Assembly (NCBI GenBank): GCA_019009955.1
Contig: CM032230.1
Location: 3,687,001-3,751,000 of the forward strand
Origin: Riptortus pedestris
Taxonomy: Eukaryota; Arthropoda; Insecta; Hemiptera; Alydidae
Length of the DNA stretch: 64,000 nt
Direction: 5' to 3'
Of the stretch, positions 33,636 to 43,916 are shown piece after piece (positions within the stretch are counted from its first letter, which is position 1; the number at the start of each line of letters is the position of its first letter). The notes beneath the pieces were generated by a model. The model had not been told where the DNA came from. It did not search any database and saw nothing but the letters and a program-made list of their open reading frames with translations. The position numbers and the translations under genes are program-made.

Positions 33636-33639
33636 TATC

Positions 33640-33860
33640 TGAGTTTCGAAAACAAGTATTTAACAACAATTGTATATCATCAATCGTTTATAAAAATTCG
33701 ATCTGACTCATAACAACAAATGTATATTTACATTTTCGAATACCATCTATCCATCAATTTCTGTAATTAACAAATATGATTTTTAGTGACGACTGAAATT
33801 AAATGGGGACCATGTTCGCACAAATAATTTTCATGTTTCTCTTTTAGTAAAAATCTGTTC
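33640..33860 (+). mobile_element. possible old H1 core
   Basis: 'aacaacaattgtatatcatc', 'gactcataacaacaaatgta' and 'gtaattaacaaatatgattt' loosely follow the core order. Low similarity. Confidence 0.35.
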
Positions 33861-33870
33861 ATAACAGTAT

Positions 33871-34494
33871 TTTAGCAGATTTCCCTACAGAGAAATCAGC
33901 TATTGAGGTCGTACTCATGACGCGATTTTCGAAAAATTTCTTCGAATATCCATCGATCCTACCCAGGAGATGACGAAAATGAGGTTCGTTCAAAATTATA
34001 TATATAGTTGTCTGTTAACGCTCTAGCGTTCGCAATTTTTGTTTGATCGTTACCAAACTGGAAGTTTAATGGTTTTATGTAAAAAGAACGGTCAAGTTCG
34101 TTAATGGCTGAAATGGGACCAGTGGAAAGGGGGGTTTAGGGTGAGGATTTTTGAAAATTCAAAATATTTCCGATATTATCCGTTGGCTCGAAAAATTGTA
34201 TAGAATGAATCTTATTGCAAATTAAATTTACTATAAATATTGTTCTATACATTTATTCTGTATCTTGAATATTAACCGAGATATTTGCATTTGTATTGTG
34301 TGTGGTCGGCAGGAGTCAGCTATGTTCGGGACTTTCCGCCGAGAGCTAGTGCGGCGGTTTCGGTAACTATTCGTCCCTCTTGAATAGGTTTAGAGATTCC
34401 CTACTACTACTGTTGTTATTAGGCAGATTTCTCTATTGTAAAACTTCACGTGGGAAATCTGCTTAGCTTAAGCAGCCCCTGCGTGACGGACTTT
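33871..34494 (-). mobile_element. H1 element, subfamily 1, complete with almost no microsatellite
   Basis: Right end with eroded hairpin ('agatttccctacagagaaat'), right arm, only 10-12 nt of TA (34000), core, shortened subfamily 1 segment, left end 'cctgcgtgacggac' and a T-run. The short TA tract shows that tract length varies independently of copy age. Confidence 0.82.
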
Positions 34495-35495
34495 TTTTGT
34501 ACTAAAGGGCCTATATATAACGAGTTTCGTGATATACTGGATTATCGTTACAGTATTATGACTAACATTGAGAGTTTATTGATGACTTCAAATTAAAATT
34601 TGCAAAAGAATTCGGTCAATATTCATGATGCACTTACACAAACACACACACACACACACACACACATAAATCTCATGCTTTGAGACTGAACCAAGATTTA
34701 AAAAATGACAAAATGGAAAGTAGAAGGTCTTTATCTGATGCCTTTGTTGATGTATAATCTAATTCCGAAGGATCCTGTTCTTTCTTATCCATTATTCAAT
34801 AGAAATCAATGGACAGTTTACCGTAAGTCGTATCTTCCGAATACAAGATACCGCTAGACGCCGAAAATGTCGCCAGGATTTGACACTTTGATTGAAAATA
34901 AATTGTAAACTGTTACTGTAAGTATATTCATTTCCTTTAATTGGCGACATAACGACAAAAGTCGTACCATGAGCGTTGCACAGCATTTGTACCCTGGTCA
35001 CGTGACTGTTAATCAACTCTAATGTCGCTATGAGATAATCCGTAGTCTCTCTAGGGATGTCATTACACTAAATAACAATCAGCCTAGTCACATACCAAAT
35101 TAATATCTGTGAATAATTAATTAGGATATCTCAGAAAGGGCATATTGCGGTTTAACAAACTATAATTAAGCTACACAATTAACTTAAAGTTAATAACATT
35201 GATTTAACCAATTTAACTAATAAATATGAATATCAGGGACAAAAAAAATTGATGCAGACTAAAATATACTTCTCCATGAGAGTGATACTTGGACTGTACG
35301 TATATATGAGGCAAATTAGGGAAGTCCCAAAATTTCAAGGATTTTTTGATTAGAACATTGAAAATTGTAAAAAAAAAAAAAAGATCAGGAATAAAGCTCA
35401 TATTATTTTTTTACGTTTAATTGGTTTGAACATAAGTTAATTCTCGTCTAAGTAGAAAATAAATACGAAATTTAATGTCCTTGTTTTTGCCTGAA
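34495..35495. other. unrecognised DNA with a (CA)n
   Basis: A CA microsatellite at 34638-34667. The rest shows no motif that I can support. Confidence 0.45.
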
Positions 35496-35499
35496 AATC

Positions 35500-35700
35500 A
35501 CCCATTCCATATTTGAGCGTATGATGTAAAACGAGAGATGAAGGTGGTTACTGGCTGAAATCGGACGAGTTGTGGGAGGGGTTCGAACGAACCATATTGT
35601 AATATCTCCGGTGATTGTTGATAAGGTCTAAATACGTCGAAAACCAGTATTATTGTAAATTTAGTTTGAAGAAATTTATAAGTTATATCTTCTTTCCAAC
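35500..35700 (-). mobile_element. old H1 core
   Basis: 'catatttgagcgtatgatgt', 'ggctgaaatcggacga', 'aatatctccggtgattgttg' and 'tattattgtaaatttagttt' are core blocks in minus orientation. Confidence 0.5.
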
Positions 35701-36204
35701 AGTTGTCTATCCCTTCGCTCTTTTTATAGTTGTTATTTGTTTTGAAAACGAGCATAACCATTTGTTTATTTCAAATAGGAAATGTTCTACATTCATTAGT
35801 TATTTATAGTAAAGGCAACTTGGAGTACAATACATGCTCGAAATAATAATGTCTTCATTTTCAACGAACAAGGTTCTACTGTTGCTTACAATCCTCCTTG
35901 TTTTACATTTTTATTTTCTTTTTTTTTGAGTGGAAATATTGACTACCAACTTTTAATAGGTGTTTTATTGACGCCAGTAATTAACACCTCTTCCGTCATT
36001 CATCCGACATATGATCTCCAATTACAGTAAATTCATTTCTTGACTATGCATCAGTTACTTGGCGTTGACATGTAACAATTTTTATAGTGTGTTTCTTGCC
36101 TATATCTAGTACTTAAATTTCATTTGTTAGTTTATTTTGAATATTAACATTAATTATTAGAATTAGAAGGGGGGGGGAGTTTGAACTTCAATTTTACCTT
36201 ATCA
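35701..36204. other. unrecognised AT-rich DNA
   Basis: Contains a short G-run (36169-36177). Nothing else supportable. Confidence 0.4.
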
Positions 36205-36284
36205 GAATCCCTTGAAGGATTTCCCTATTACCCAGGAGATGACGAAAAGGAGATCGACTCTTTCTCTCCCCCACACACACAAAT

Positions 36285-36355
<71 letters not shown>

Positions 36356-36480
36356 CTTCTGAGTTGTCTTTAGTTTACACTACACTATAAAATATCAAGA
36401 TTCTACCAAACATTAAAACGTTACTACTGCTAGAGCGTTAACAGATATATATATATATACTCTGCGGTCTCTTATTTTTT
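36205..36480. repeat. (CA)n-(TA)n compound microsatellite with H1 traces
   Basis: 'cccaggagatgacgaaaagg' (36230) leads into CA repeats (36271-36306) and TA repeats (36307-36351), the H1 right-arm order in minus orientation. Beyond it, 'ctagagcgttaacagatata' with a short TA run (36446-36461) is plus-oriented core. It is a scrambled H1 junction. Confidence 0.55.
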
Positions 36481-36755
36481 CTTTATGTGCCAATTTTTCT
36501 CTATCGTCGTCAGGCAATTTTTGTTATTTTGCTTAGCTATTTCTTGCTATACACCCCTAATAGTGGAAGGCTATAATTAAAAACAATAGATAATTTAATT
36601 AAGGTAGCTTACCAAACTAACAACACTGCCTGACAAAGATGGGCGTATTTCCATCAACAACTGGTTAAAAATCAGATCATAGTCAAGGATGTAGCTTAAA
36701 AAGAATATAAACTATATTTAACTGAAATTTATAAAAATATGTTTCAAGGTATTAT
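36481..36755. other. unrecognised AT-rich DNA
   Basis: No supportable feature. Confidence 0.35.
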
Positions 36756-36759
36756 GTGA

Positions 36760-37075
36760 AACTTTAAACTTTATCAAATTGGTCAAAGGCCGAAATCGGC
36801 CATGGGCTGTAAGAGAGTCCATTGCCTGGAACAAAATATTTTATACAACCAAAGTTGTTGAAATTTTATATGCAACTATTGTTATATGCGTTGATTCTCT
36901 GAGTCGAATATACATATTAACTGAGCTGCTCGTTTTTTTAGTTTCAGCCTTTTGGAACTCCCCTTCCCTCCATTTTTATTCGTTCGAATTTCATTTCCAG
37001 TACCTCAGTCCTAGATCATTAGACGTATCGTTCGTATAATTCTTAGTTCACGGAACTGCCTGGCGGACTTTCTTA
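36760..37075 (-). mobile_element. old H1 copy, core to left end
   Basis: 'caaaggccgaaatcggccat', 'aactattgttatatgcgttg', 'gaatatacatattaactgag', 'gtttcagccttttggaactc' and 'ggaactgcctggcggacttt' follow the core to left-end order. Confidence 0.5.
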
Positions 37076-37535
37076 AACAGTGTGAGCTAGATACATATTT
37101 TGACTGAACTCCTTTATATTTTGGCGGGAAACCATATTTATTCGGCAAACCAGCTGATGATTGGGTGTTTCTAAGTGAGGTTGTACGGTGTCGACACCTA
37201 TCGGCAGTCGGCTGAACTATCTAGAGGTGCTCATCGATCCCCGTGCCCTTCTACCCCTGCACCTACATTTGCACTCCCCCTTCCAACAACTATTGCACTC
37301 TAGCTCTTAGTCAACTTCCTTATTTTTCATAAATCGTTTAAAGGGGAAATATCAAATTTTTGTGATAATTTTTATTTTACTTTTATGCATCTGAACAAAT
37401 ACACAATTTTAAAAGAGGGCTAAGGATATTTATTTAATTGTAAAGAGTGGGCGGTCGGTATTTATTCGAGTAATTTATTCATATATTGAAACTATATAAT
37501 TTAGAGTCAGGGAGGGGAAGGGGTAGCGTAAATGC
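37076..37535. other. unrecognised DNA
   Basis: No gene or repeat recognised. Confidence 0.35.
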
Positions 37536-37539
37536 CATG

Positions 37540-37795
37540 TTATTTATTATCAGTACACTATGGTATGAAAATGGCAGTAGAGTAATGCTATGATAATGGC
37601 AGTACACTAATGGTTTGAAAATGAATCAACACATAAATCACGATTAGCTACAGTGAACGTAAGATGTGACAATGGCAGAAGAGTGATGGCATGGCAATAT
37701 GGTAAAGCAGTAGCAGGTTAATGACAGAACTCATATGACATAAAAATAATAGTATAGGTATGGTATGACAATGAACACCCCATTGAGAACAGGCG
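37540..37795 (+). repeat. degenerate tandem repeat
   Basis: Loose repeats of 'ggtatgaaaatggcagtaga' and 'gtaatg', with similar blocks 30-50 nt apart. Too eroded for a reliable unit length. Confidence 0.45.
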
Positions 37796-37829
37796 CAACA
37801 AATGTCAGAGGGAAACGAGCACTTCAGTA

Positions 37830-37970
37830 ATGGATAGCTCCTGAAGAGGTGGTATACAAACCACGAAACATGTAGGCCAGAATGAATAAAGTTTCAGTAA
37901 GAAAAGTTTTTTTTTTATTGGTGACCCTTGACATAAAACTATAAGGAATAATAAACTCGTGGCATGCTAT
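37830..37970 (+). repeat. repeat shared with 965-1105, Penelope-like terminal hairpin
   Basis: 'cctgaagaggtggtatacaa', then 'accacgaaacatgtag' forms a small hairpin (GGTGGT / ACCACG). 'aataaagtttcag', a T-run, 'ggtgaccctt' and 'aaactataaggaataa' follow, as at 1020-1085. Confidence 0.5.
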
Positions 37971-38525
37971 TGACTATATACTAATGACATGATAGGTACT
38001 ATAAATTCGTGTCATGCTAGTGACCGTGTACTTATATCATGATAACTACTATAAACTTGCGGCATACTATTGACTATAAACTTTTGGAGTGAAAGCTACT
38101 GTAAACGTAGGGCATGCAATTGACAGTAAACTTATGACAAGATAGCGACTATAATCTTATAGCATACTAGTGAAAGTAATCTTATGACAAGATAGCGACT
38201 ATAAACTTATGGCATACTACTGACAGTAAACTTATGACAAGATAGCGACTATAAACTTATGGCATAATATTGACAGCAAACTTATGACAAGATAGTGACT
38301 ATAAACCTAAGGCATAATATTGACAGCAAACTTATGACAAGATAGCGACTATAAACTTATAGCATACTACTGACAGTAATCTTATGACAAGATAACGGCT
38401 ATAAACGTACGGCATTCTACAGACAGTAAAATTATGACAAGATAGTGACTATAAAATTATGACATGCTATTGTCAGCAAACTTATGAGATAATAGCGACT
38501 ATAAACATAGGACATGATAACGGAA
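37971..38525 (+). repeat. 50-bp minisatellite, about 11 units
   Basis: The consensus unit runs 'gacaagatagcgactataaa', 'cttatggcatactactgaca', 'gtaaacttat'. The spacing of 'gacaagatag' is exactly 50 nt at 38136, 38186 and 38236. The first units are more divergent than the later ones, so expansion happened toward the right side. Confidence 0.88.
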
Positions 38526-38621
38526 GATATGATAAGAAATAGCATTGAGATTCTTAATAGGCGATACATAATAGGAATGATGTATTCAATACCTTCAAAA
38601 TTCATGAAATTTTATCTACAT

Positions 38622-38835
38622 TAGGTTCGCCGTGAGAGTTAAGGCGTTGGACATAATTCCATGTGGTAAACATAGAGTGGTGAGCTCAACAGCCCTCTAG
38701 GCAATAGGGATTTATTTAGTGATGAACCCATGCAATATAATCTTCAGTCCCACCCTTGCTAGAGTATGGTGGTGGTAACCTGTGTACAACCCATCTAATT
38801 AGCCAAGTAACCCGTGGACTTTAATAAATAACATT
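38622..38835 (+). mobile_element. tRNA-derived SINE, copy 3
   Basis: Head 'cgccgtgagagttaaggcgt', 'tggac', then 'gtggtgagctc' resembles a tRNA with A- and B-box positions (B box eroded). The tail is 'cagtcccacccttgctagag', 'ggtaacctgtgtacaaccca', 'aattagcc', then 'ggactttaataaat'. It is a full-length but old copy. Confidence 0.65.
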
Positions 38836-39081
38836 TTTAAACTACATTATACACATTTATGGACTCTAAAACGAATAAATAATTTCAATTTTTATTCCAT
38901 TAAAAGCAGAGATTGGACTGGAAAGAGATGAGGTTTAGGAACGAGAAAATTCCAATATCTTTGGTCGAATATAATAATGCTACATATTTTAACATGCAAC
39001 TAACATGCATTTTTTCGTTATGCATATTTTTTTTTTTTTAGTATTTAGTCTTCAGCAAACCCAACACGTCGTATTTCCTGC
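38836..39081. other. unrecognised AT-rich DNA
   Basis: Possible faint H1 core at 38930-39070 ('ccaatatctttggtcgaata', 'agtcttcagcaaaccc'); too weak to call. Confidence 0.35.
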
Positions 39082-39085
39082 TTAA

Positions 39086-40058
39086 CCCTAGAATGGTAGT
39101 GATATTATTTCCCGCTTATTGGTATTGATACGTAAATTTTACGTGTGCAACTGGTAATTGGTAAAATTATTCAAAATTTGTTAATGTTTGTGACTATTTT
39201 TTTATTTTATTAAAACATACACTTATCTTTAACTTATATCTACGTTAATATCTAATAATGTGCAGGACATTCCTTTCAGGCGCTTTGTTCGAAACACGTT
39301 CCGGAGGTTGTGTGCTCCAATCATATCCATTCTTACCAAGCACAACCCCACCTTCTACATTTATTGTGACTGATCTGTCAGTATTGTGTGGTTGAGAGGT
39401 TTTAGGTTTTTCCTCTGTGTTTGTTCTCTTTCTTCGATTGTCTTGATGTCTTCTAAAATTTTCTCACTCTCATCGCTATCTAGCCCACTCTGTGTTGCAA
39501 TTATTTCCGGAGGCTCAACCTCCTCATCACTTGGAGAATACTCCGGATCATCATCGCTCTCCTATCCATGACCATCTATTTCATAATTGTCATTTTCCCC
39601 ATCTGAGTCATCGGAGAATTCTTTCAACAAATTTCTGATTTCTTCATCCAATGAATATTTTTTCTCCATTTTTCCGAAACTATAAACAGATTATTTATAT
39701 TCTTTTTATACATCTTTGACTTTTTTATATTCAAAAAGTTAAAAACATTAAGAGAAAATAAATTGTAATATAAAAAATAAATTGGAAGAAAATAAATTGA
39801 GAATAACATTAAATAAGTTATGGCATAAAAACCGGTTATTAGTAGTGATACGTAAATTTTACGTGCCAAAAAGTTTCGGTTAATGGTATTGATACGTTTT
39901 TATTTCAAAAATAGTATTGGATGAGTGGTAAGGTTCACTTAGCTGCACTTGGCGGAGGTCAAGCCCGAACTATCTGGAGGGCACATAGCTGAGTGGGGGG
40001 GGTGGTGGGGTCGTTAACCAGATCATACGTAATTTTTACGTACACTACCATTCTAGGG
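39086..40058 (-). mobile_element. piggyBac-like element, internally deleted
   Basis: A terminal inverted repeat CCCTAGAATGGTAGTG starts at 39086, and its complement CACTACCATTCTAGGG (one base differs further in) ends at 40058. TTAA flanks both ends (39082-39085 and 40059-40062), the target duplication of piggyBac elements. A subterminal 'acgtaaattttacgt' palindrome occurs near both ends (39130-39145, 40025-40042) and again at 39850-39865. The 973 nt hold only the beginning of a transposase on the minus strand, so it depends on a relative elsewhere for movement. Confidence 0.88.
39245..39669 (-). pseudogene. piggyBac transposase N-terminal fragment
   Basis: The start codon is at 39669-39667, in the expected place 3' of the right-hand terminal repeat. 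The first 100 codons are very acidic (SDDSDGEND, ESDDDPEYSPSDEEVEPPE), as in piggyBac transposase N-termini. They contain one in-frame stop at about codon 36 and another at 39361-39363. After a frameshift, the segment GKNGYDWSTQPPERVSNKAP, then ERNVLHI, fits the family pattern G-x-x-W-x3-P-P ... R-T-P-x-R-N-I that precedes the catalytic core. The DDD catalytic domain and the cysteine-rich C-terminus are absent. This is a non-coding relic inside an internally deleted transposon. Confidence 0.75.
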
Positions 40059-40199
40059 TTAAATAGCAAATATTGTTGTCAGCGGTCCTTCAGCATGTGA
40101 GATATGTTTGGTAAGGCTTGGTGTCATCAATAAACTTCTATTCTTCAGACCTCAATTTTTGATTGAATAATGGTGAACTAGATAACTGATTCATATCAA

Positions 40200-40596
40200 A
40201 TAATAATAAAGTCGTTAAAGCTAGTCAACGGAGCAGGAAGGGGTGGGGGAAAACCAAATATCTTCATTATTTTGAGTACGAACTATAAGTGTTATATCAT
40301 ACATTATTATTTAGTTTCTAAAAAAGGTCATTCAGTATTATTTTATGTAACACTAAACCGAATATTAAACCAGTTATTTGTATAATTTTGTTTTCAGCCT
40401 TCTACAAAGCCTCACTTCTACTACTCTGATTTTCACTTAGGGTAACTGAGTTCCCAAACGTCTCATTTCCAGGTGTCAAATCGGCTTCTTACTTTGGGGG
40501 AAACAATAAATAATAGGTGAGATGAGATCAGCAGGGTATCATTCAAGCACATGGAACATCTGCAGTTTATTACTCAGTCCTTCCGTGGGGCATTTG
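40200..40596 (-). mobile_element. old H1 copy, core to left end
   Basis: 'gtcaacggagcaggaagggg', 'ccaaatatcttcattatttt', 'ttttcagccttctacaaagc', 'tgagatgagatcagcagggt', 'catggaacatctgcagttta' and 'cagtccttccgtggggcatt' follow the old-subfamily order in minus orientation. Confidence 0.55.
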
Positions 40597-40599
40597 AAC

Positions 40600-40870
40600 C
40601 AAAGATCAAGTTCCTTAGTGGATGAAATTGTACACGGGTTAAGAGGTAGTTTAGAGCTAGGATTATCGAAAATGCAAAATATCTCTGTTATTATGAGTCA
40701 TATCAAAAAACTGTGTATAACCAATATTTACTCACATTTATTCTTTTATAAATGCTGTTCTGTGCAATTTTAATGACATTAATATTAATGGAGATCAGTA
40801 TTTTAATATTTCAGTAAATCCACTCCATCTTTTTTTAAACGTTGCTCGTTAACATAAAGCTGATATATCA
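40600..40870 (-). mobile_element. old H1 core, second copy head-to-tail
   Basis: 'aaagatcaagttccttagtg', 'gaaaatgcaaaatatctctg', 'aaatgctgttctgtgcaatt' and 'tttcagtaaatccactccat' are a second minus-oriented core directly after the left end of the previous copy. Confidence 0.5.
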
Positions 40871-40959
40871 CAAACAGTTTTATTTCAAGCTTAATTGCCA
40901 AATATTGTTTAATAGCGGACCTGTATTTTGTGAAATACACGCAAATAATTATAATCAAT

Positions 40960-41142
40960 TAAGATTTTTACGTTTTTGACACGAACAATATACTCGATAC
41001 ATAACCATTTCATTCAACACTAAAGATTTGGCTCAATAATGGGTGAAATCGAATCAGGAATAGTTTTAGAGTTGGGAATTCCACCTGTATAGTATGCAAT
41101 AGAACCAATCTGGTTAATTGGTGGGAAATATGGACAAATAAA
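40960..41142 (-). mobile_element. old H1 core, first part (split by a 92-bp element)
   Basis: 'ggctcaataatgggtgaaat', 'gggaattccacctgtatagt' and 'agaaccaatctggttaattg' are eroded core. It breaks at 41142 and continues at 41235. Confidence 0.5.
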
Positions 41143-41234
41143 AGTCCATCACGCAGGGGCTGCGAAAAATATTTTGAAAACCGCGTAATGAGTACGACCT
41201 CAACAGCTGATTACCTTTTAGGGAAATCTGCTAA
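41143..41234 (+). mobile_element. minimal 92-bp H1 derivative: both ends, no middle
   Basis: The left end AGTCCATCACGCAGGGGCTG, CG is joined directly to the last 67 nt of the right arm ('aaaaatattttgaaaaccgc', 'gagtacgacctcaacagctg') and a right tip GGGAAATCTGCTAA. The segment, core and microsatellite are deleted. It is better preserved than the old copy around it, so it apparently inserted in this short form. Confidence 0.8.
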
Positions 41235-41392
41235 TATTCTCTAAAATTAATTTTTTTTTTTCCAGTCTTCAATAAACTCCCACTTCTACTCATCGAATTG
41301 TTTCTTAGAAATATGGAATATAAGAGATGATGTCACCAGTATGTAATCCTGTAGGATATTTCCTTAGTTATCACAGCTCCTGCTTGACGAAT
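41235..41392 (-). mobile_element. old H1 copy, second part to left end
   Basis: 'tccagtcttcaataaactcc', 'acttctactcatcgaattgt', 'agagatgatgtcaccagtat' and 'cacagctcctgcttgacgaa' complete the minus-oriented old copy started at 40960. Confidence 0.55.
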
Positions 41393-42500
41393 ATTTTTAA
41401 ATCTCTAAAACTAAACTCACTAAAATTACTTTCTTAGAAAGTTACAAACAATTTGTACCACACAAAGAGAGATAGGTTTGTGCTAGAGCAACTAAATTCT
41501 ATATAAGCCCCCCCCCCCCCGTTGCTGCCCCTAGCATACCTAGCATTCTCAACAAGGCTCCCTGAAATTGCCAACGGCGAATTAAATTTCATGTTCTCTT
41601 CAGCAATGTAGGAACTTCTCCTTTTATAAATACATTATTATTTCCACTACATGCTCCATCTCCTCCACTAGAATGCTCCATATTTGACATACAGATTGTT
41701 AACTATTAGGGAAATATTGTCTGCCTGTTGACACAAATTAATTTTAATGAGTGCAAGATGTTAGGGATATGTAGTTTAATTCTTCAGGGCTCTATTTTGG
41801 GGGAATATTTAGTTTATCACGGAAGGGGCTGCGGACAATAAGCAGATTTTATACAGAATATAAGAATTAACCAATGAATATAATTTAATAAGCAAATCTG
41901 ACACAGTTTATACTCCATATTTCCTTTAATGAGAAGCATGTGTAAATAAGACACAGATGAAATTTAAACTGAACATTAGATGTTTCTTAGGGTGCACCAA
42001 GTAAATATAAAAATCTTTACAACTGGTGGAATATGATTGCCTTCATACAACAATTAAAATAAGGCTGAATAATAAAATATTTAAATGGGTCAGACCATAC
42101 TGACTGAACTTGGAGGGACCCTATACTACTTGAACATACTTAGATTGACATAAAATGCCTCAAGCTCATGTGACAAATTAACTATTCCAATTTTCTGAGA
42201 CCTCCTTTATGACTTTCCTATACTGATTAACGCAAGGCGAATTTTTAGCATGGACATAGAGAACGTGACGAACTTACTTTGCTATCTAAGCTTTTAAAAG
42301 AACTTGATCAATTAGCTATGATAATAAACTTCTCAGCCTTTTTCTGATCTCCAATTGCTTCATCATTGCTATTATTACTATTGTTTTCATGTTCCCATGG
42401 TTACTGTAGAATGGAAACAAAGTCTTAAAAAAAAATCGTTCGTACATTTTATTATTGTCTTGTAAAATATTTACAATAAAAAAAAGTATTCAAATTTCTG
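41393..42500. other. unrecognised DNA
   Basis: A C-run at 41510-41520, and at 41815-41850 'tatcacggaaggggctgcgg', 'acaataagcagatttt', an isolated H1 left-end scrap in plus orientation. Otherwise nothing I can support. Confidence 0.4.
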
Positions 42501-42510
42501 AAAAAAAAAT
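42501..42510 (-). terminator. pol III T-run terminator of the tRNA
   Basis: On the minus strand a run of T lies 4-13 nt beyond the tRNA 3' end, as expected for RNA polymerase III termination. Confidence 0.8.
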
Positions 42511-42514
42511 TAAC

Positions 42515-42586
42515 CTCCCCGGCGGGGAATCGAACCCCGGTCTCCCGCGTGACAGGCGGGGATACTTACCACTATACTACCGAGGA
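42515..42586 (-). tRNA. tRNA-Asp (anticodon GTC)
   Basis: A 72-nt cloverleaf on the minus strand. The acceptor TCCTCGG pairs with CCGGGGA (one G-U) before discriminator G. The D-arm TAGTATAGTGGTAAGTA holds the A box. The anticodon stem CCCGC/GCGGG surrounds loop CTGTCAC, with GTC at 42551-42553. The T-arm CCGGGGTTCGATTCCCCG holds a perfect B box (GGTTCGATTCC). There is no intron, and CCA is not encoded, as in eukaryotic nuclear genes. All stems pair, so it looks functional. It decodes GAC/GAU. It stands alone, with no other tRNA in the window, and is followed by a pol III terminator. It is not related to the SINE heads at 38622 and 43917. Confidence 0.97.
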
Positions 42587-42724
42587 CTATAACATATCGG
42601 GGGAATTATAGTTTAGTATTATTTTAAATATATGTCCCTTGAATGATGTTAAATATACAAAATAACTTCCTCATTAAATAAGAAGAAATATAATTTTGTT
42701 TTTAGCTATAATTATTTATGTTTT

Positions 42725-42990
42725 AGCCAATTTCTTGGGAAACAGGAATTATTGAGGTCGCTCATATGACAAAAAATCCTGCTAATCAATTTGAAACATA
42801 GTAAATGAGTTTCAAAATCAGTTTTAATTTAAAATTTTAAAAATTGTTTTGTCAGCGATCACGTTAATTTTCGGAGTTGCGGCAGGAGAAGGAGTTTATA
42901 GAGGAAATCGAAAATTCGAAATATCTCTGTTATCGATTACGGTCGAAAAGTTGTATATGACGAGTCTTGTTAGTATTTGTATAGTTCACT
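42725..42990 (-). mobile_element. old H1 right arm and core
   Basis: 'agccaatttcttgggaaaca', 'attattgaggtcgctcatat', 'gaaatcgaaaattcgaaata' and 'tctctgttatcgattacggt' are ordered H1 pieces; the microsatellite is missing. Confidence 0.5.
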
Positions 42991-43189
42991 GAATCTATTC
43001 AGAGGCCGGACTGCAACCTATCCGGATCGAATATAGTGGCGATGACAATCCTGAAGAAGTCAGGAGTAGAGCTACCGAAAAATAGCATAATGAAACGTGG
43101 CTAGAAAACCGCTGGAGCATAAAACCCGTTTGGAGAAGAAGAAACCCAGCCCTGGGAAGAGATGTAGGTGACATTTATTATGTGAGATT
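42991..43189. other. unrecognised, possible Penelope-like terminal signal
   Basis: 'aatcctgaagaagtcaggag', 'tagagctaccgaaaaatag' and 'gaaacgtggctag' recall the 'gaagagg ... cgaaac' hairpins of Penelope-like ends. Weak. Confidence 0.3.
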
Positions 43190-43560
43190 TATGCTAACAG
43201 GTTGTCTGATGATATCTTCAATTAAGATTTTTGGTTCTCTGTATTTAGCAGTTTTATTCAACACTAAATATCTGGATTTGGGGGTTTTAAAGGGGGGGGG
43301 GTCAAAAATCCCAAATCTTTCCCTTTTCGCGTCGGATTGTAAAATATTATAGAACCAAACTAATGGTGCACTCAAAATGTTGTTTTTAACATCACTTTCT
43401 ACATCAAATGTCAAAGTGAGTTAGTGGTTCTTTCTAATTTTAGTTTTCAGTAAACCCCCACCTCAACTCTCGGGTTTTTATTGGGAAAATAGAGAGTATA
43501 TGGTGATATGAGATGAGCAATGTGTCGTCCAGCGGGGGGGGGGGGTGGGTAGTTTAGATA
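43190..43560 (-). mobile_element. old H1 copy, core to left arm
   Basis: 'caacactaaatatctggatt', G-run 43290-43299, 'cccttttcgcgtcggattgt', 'tagttttcagtaaaccccca' and 'gatatgagatgagcaatgtg' follow the old-subfamily order; a second G-run lies at 43532-43545. Confidence 0.55.
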
Positions 43561-43916
43561 GGCCCAGGGTGACCGACGTTTTTCAGAGACTTTGTTGAAG
43601 ATCACAGAAAGGAAACTGTAGTGTATTGGTTCTGAATTCGGGTTGGTAACAGTTCTAGTGTTTAGCCTGTGTATACAGAAATACATTCGGTAATTACAGT
43701 CAGGTAGACATGTTAATTTGGAGGCCAGGTAGGCAATATATATGCTAATAGCTACGACTCTCTATGGACCACTACAACTACAACATCAACCTATTAAATA
43801 CGGAAATAATAAAGAATTGATCCAAATTGCTGTAAACAGAACGCCAAAATTCGAAAACAAAGTGGAAAATGTTTGTCAAAAGTGGGTAACAGCAATTGTA
43901 TTATAGAAGATTATGA
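43561..43916. other. unrecognised DNA
   Basis: No supportable gene or repeat. Confidence 0.35.

Noticed and set aside
38622..38700. A second tRNA gene
   Set aside because: A-box and B-box-like words occur, but acceptor and anticodon stems do not pair and a repeated tail follows: a SINE.
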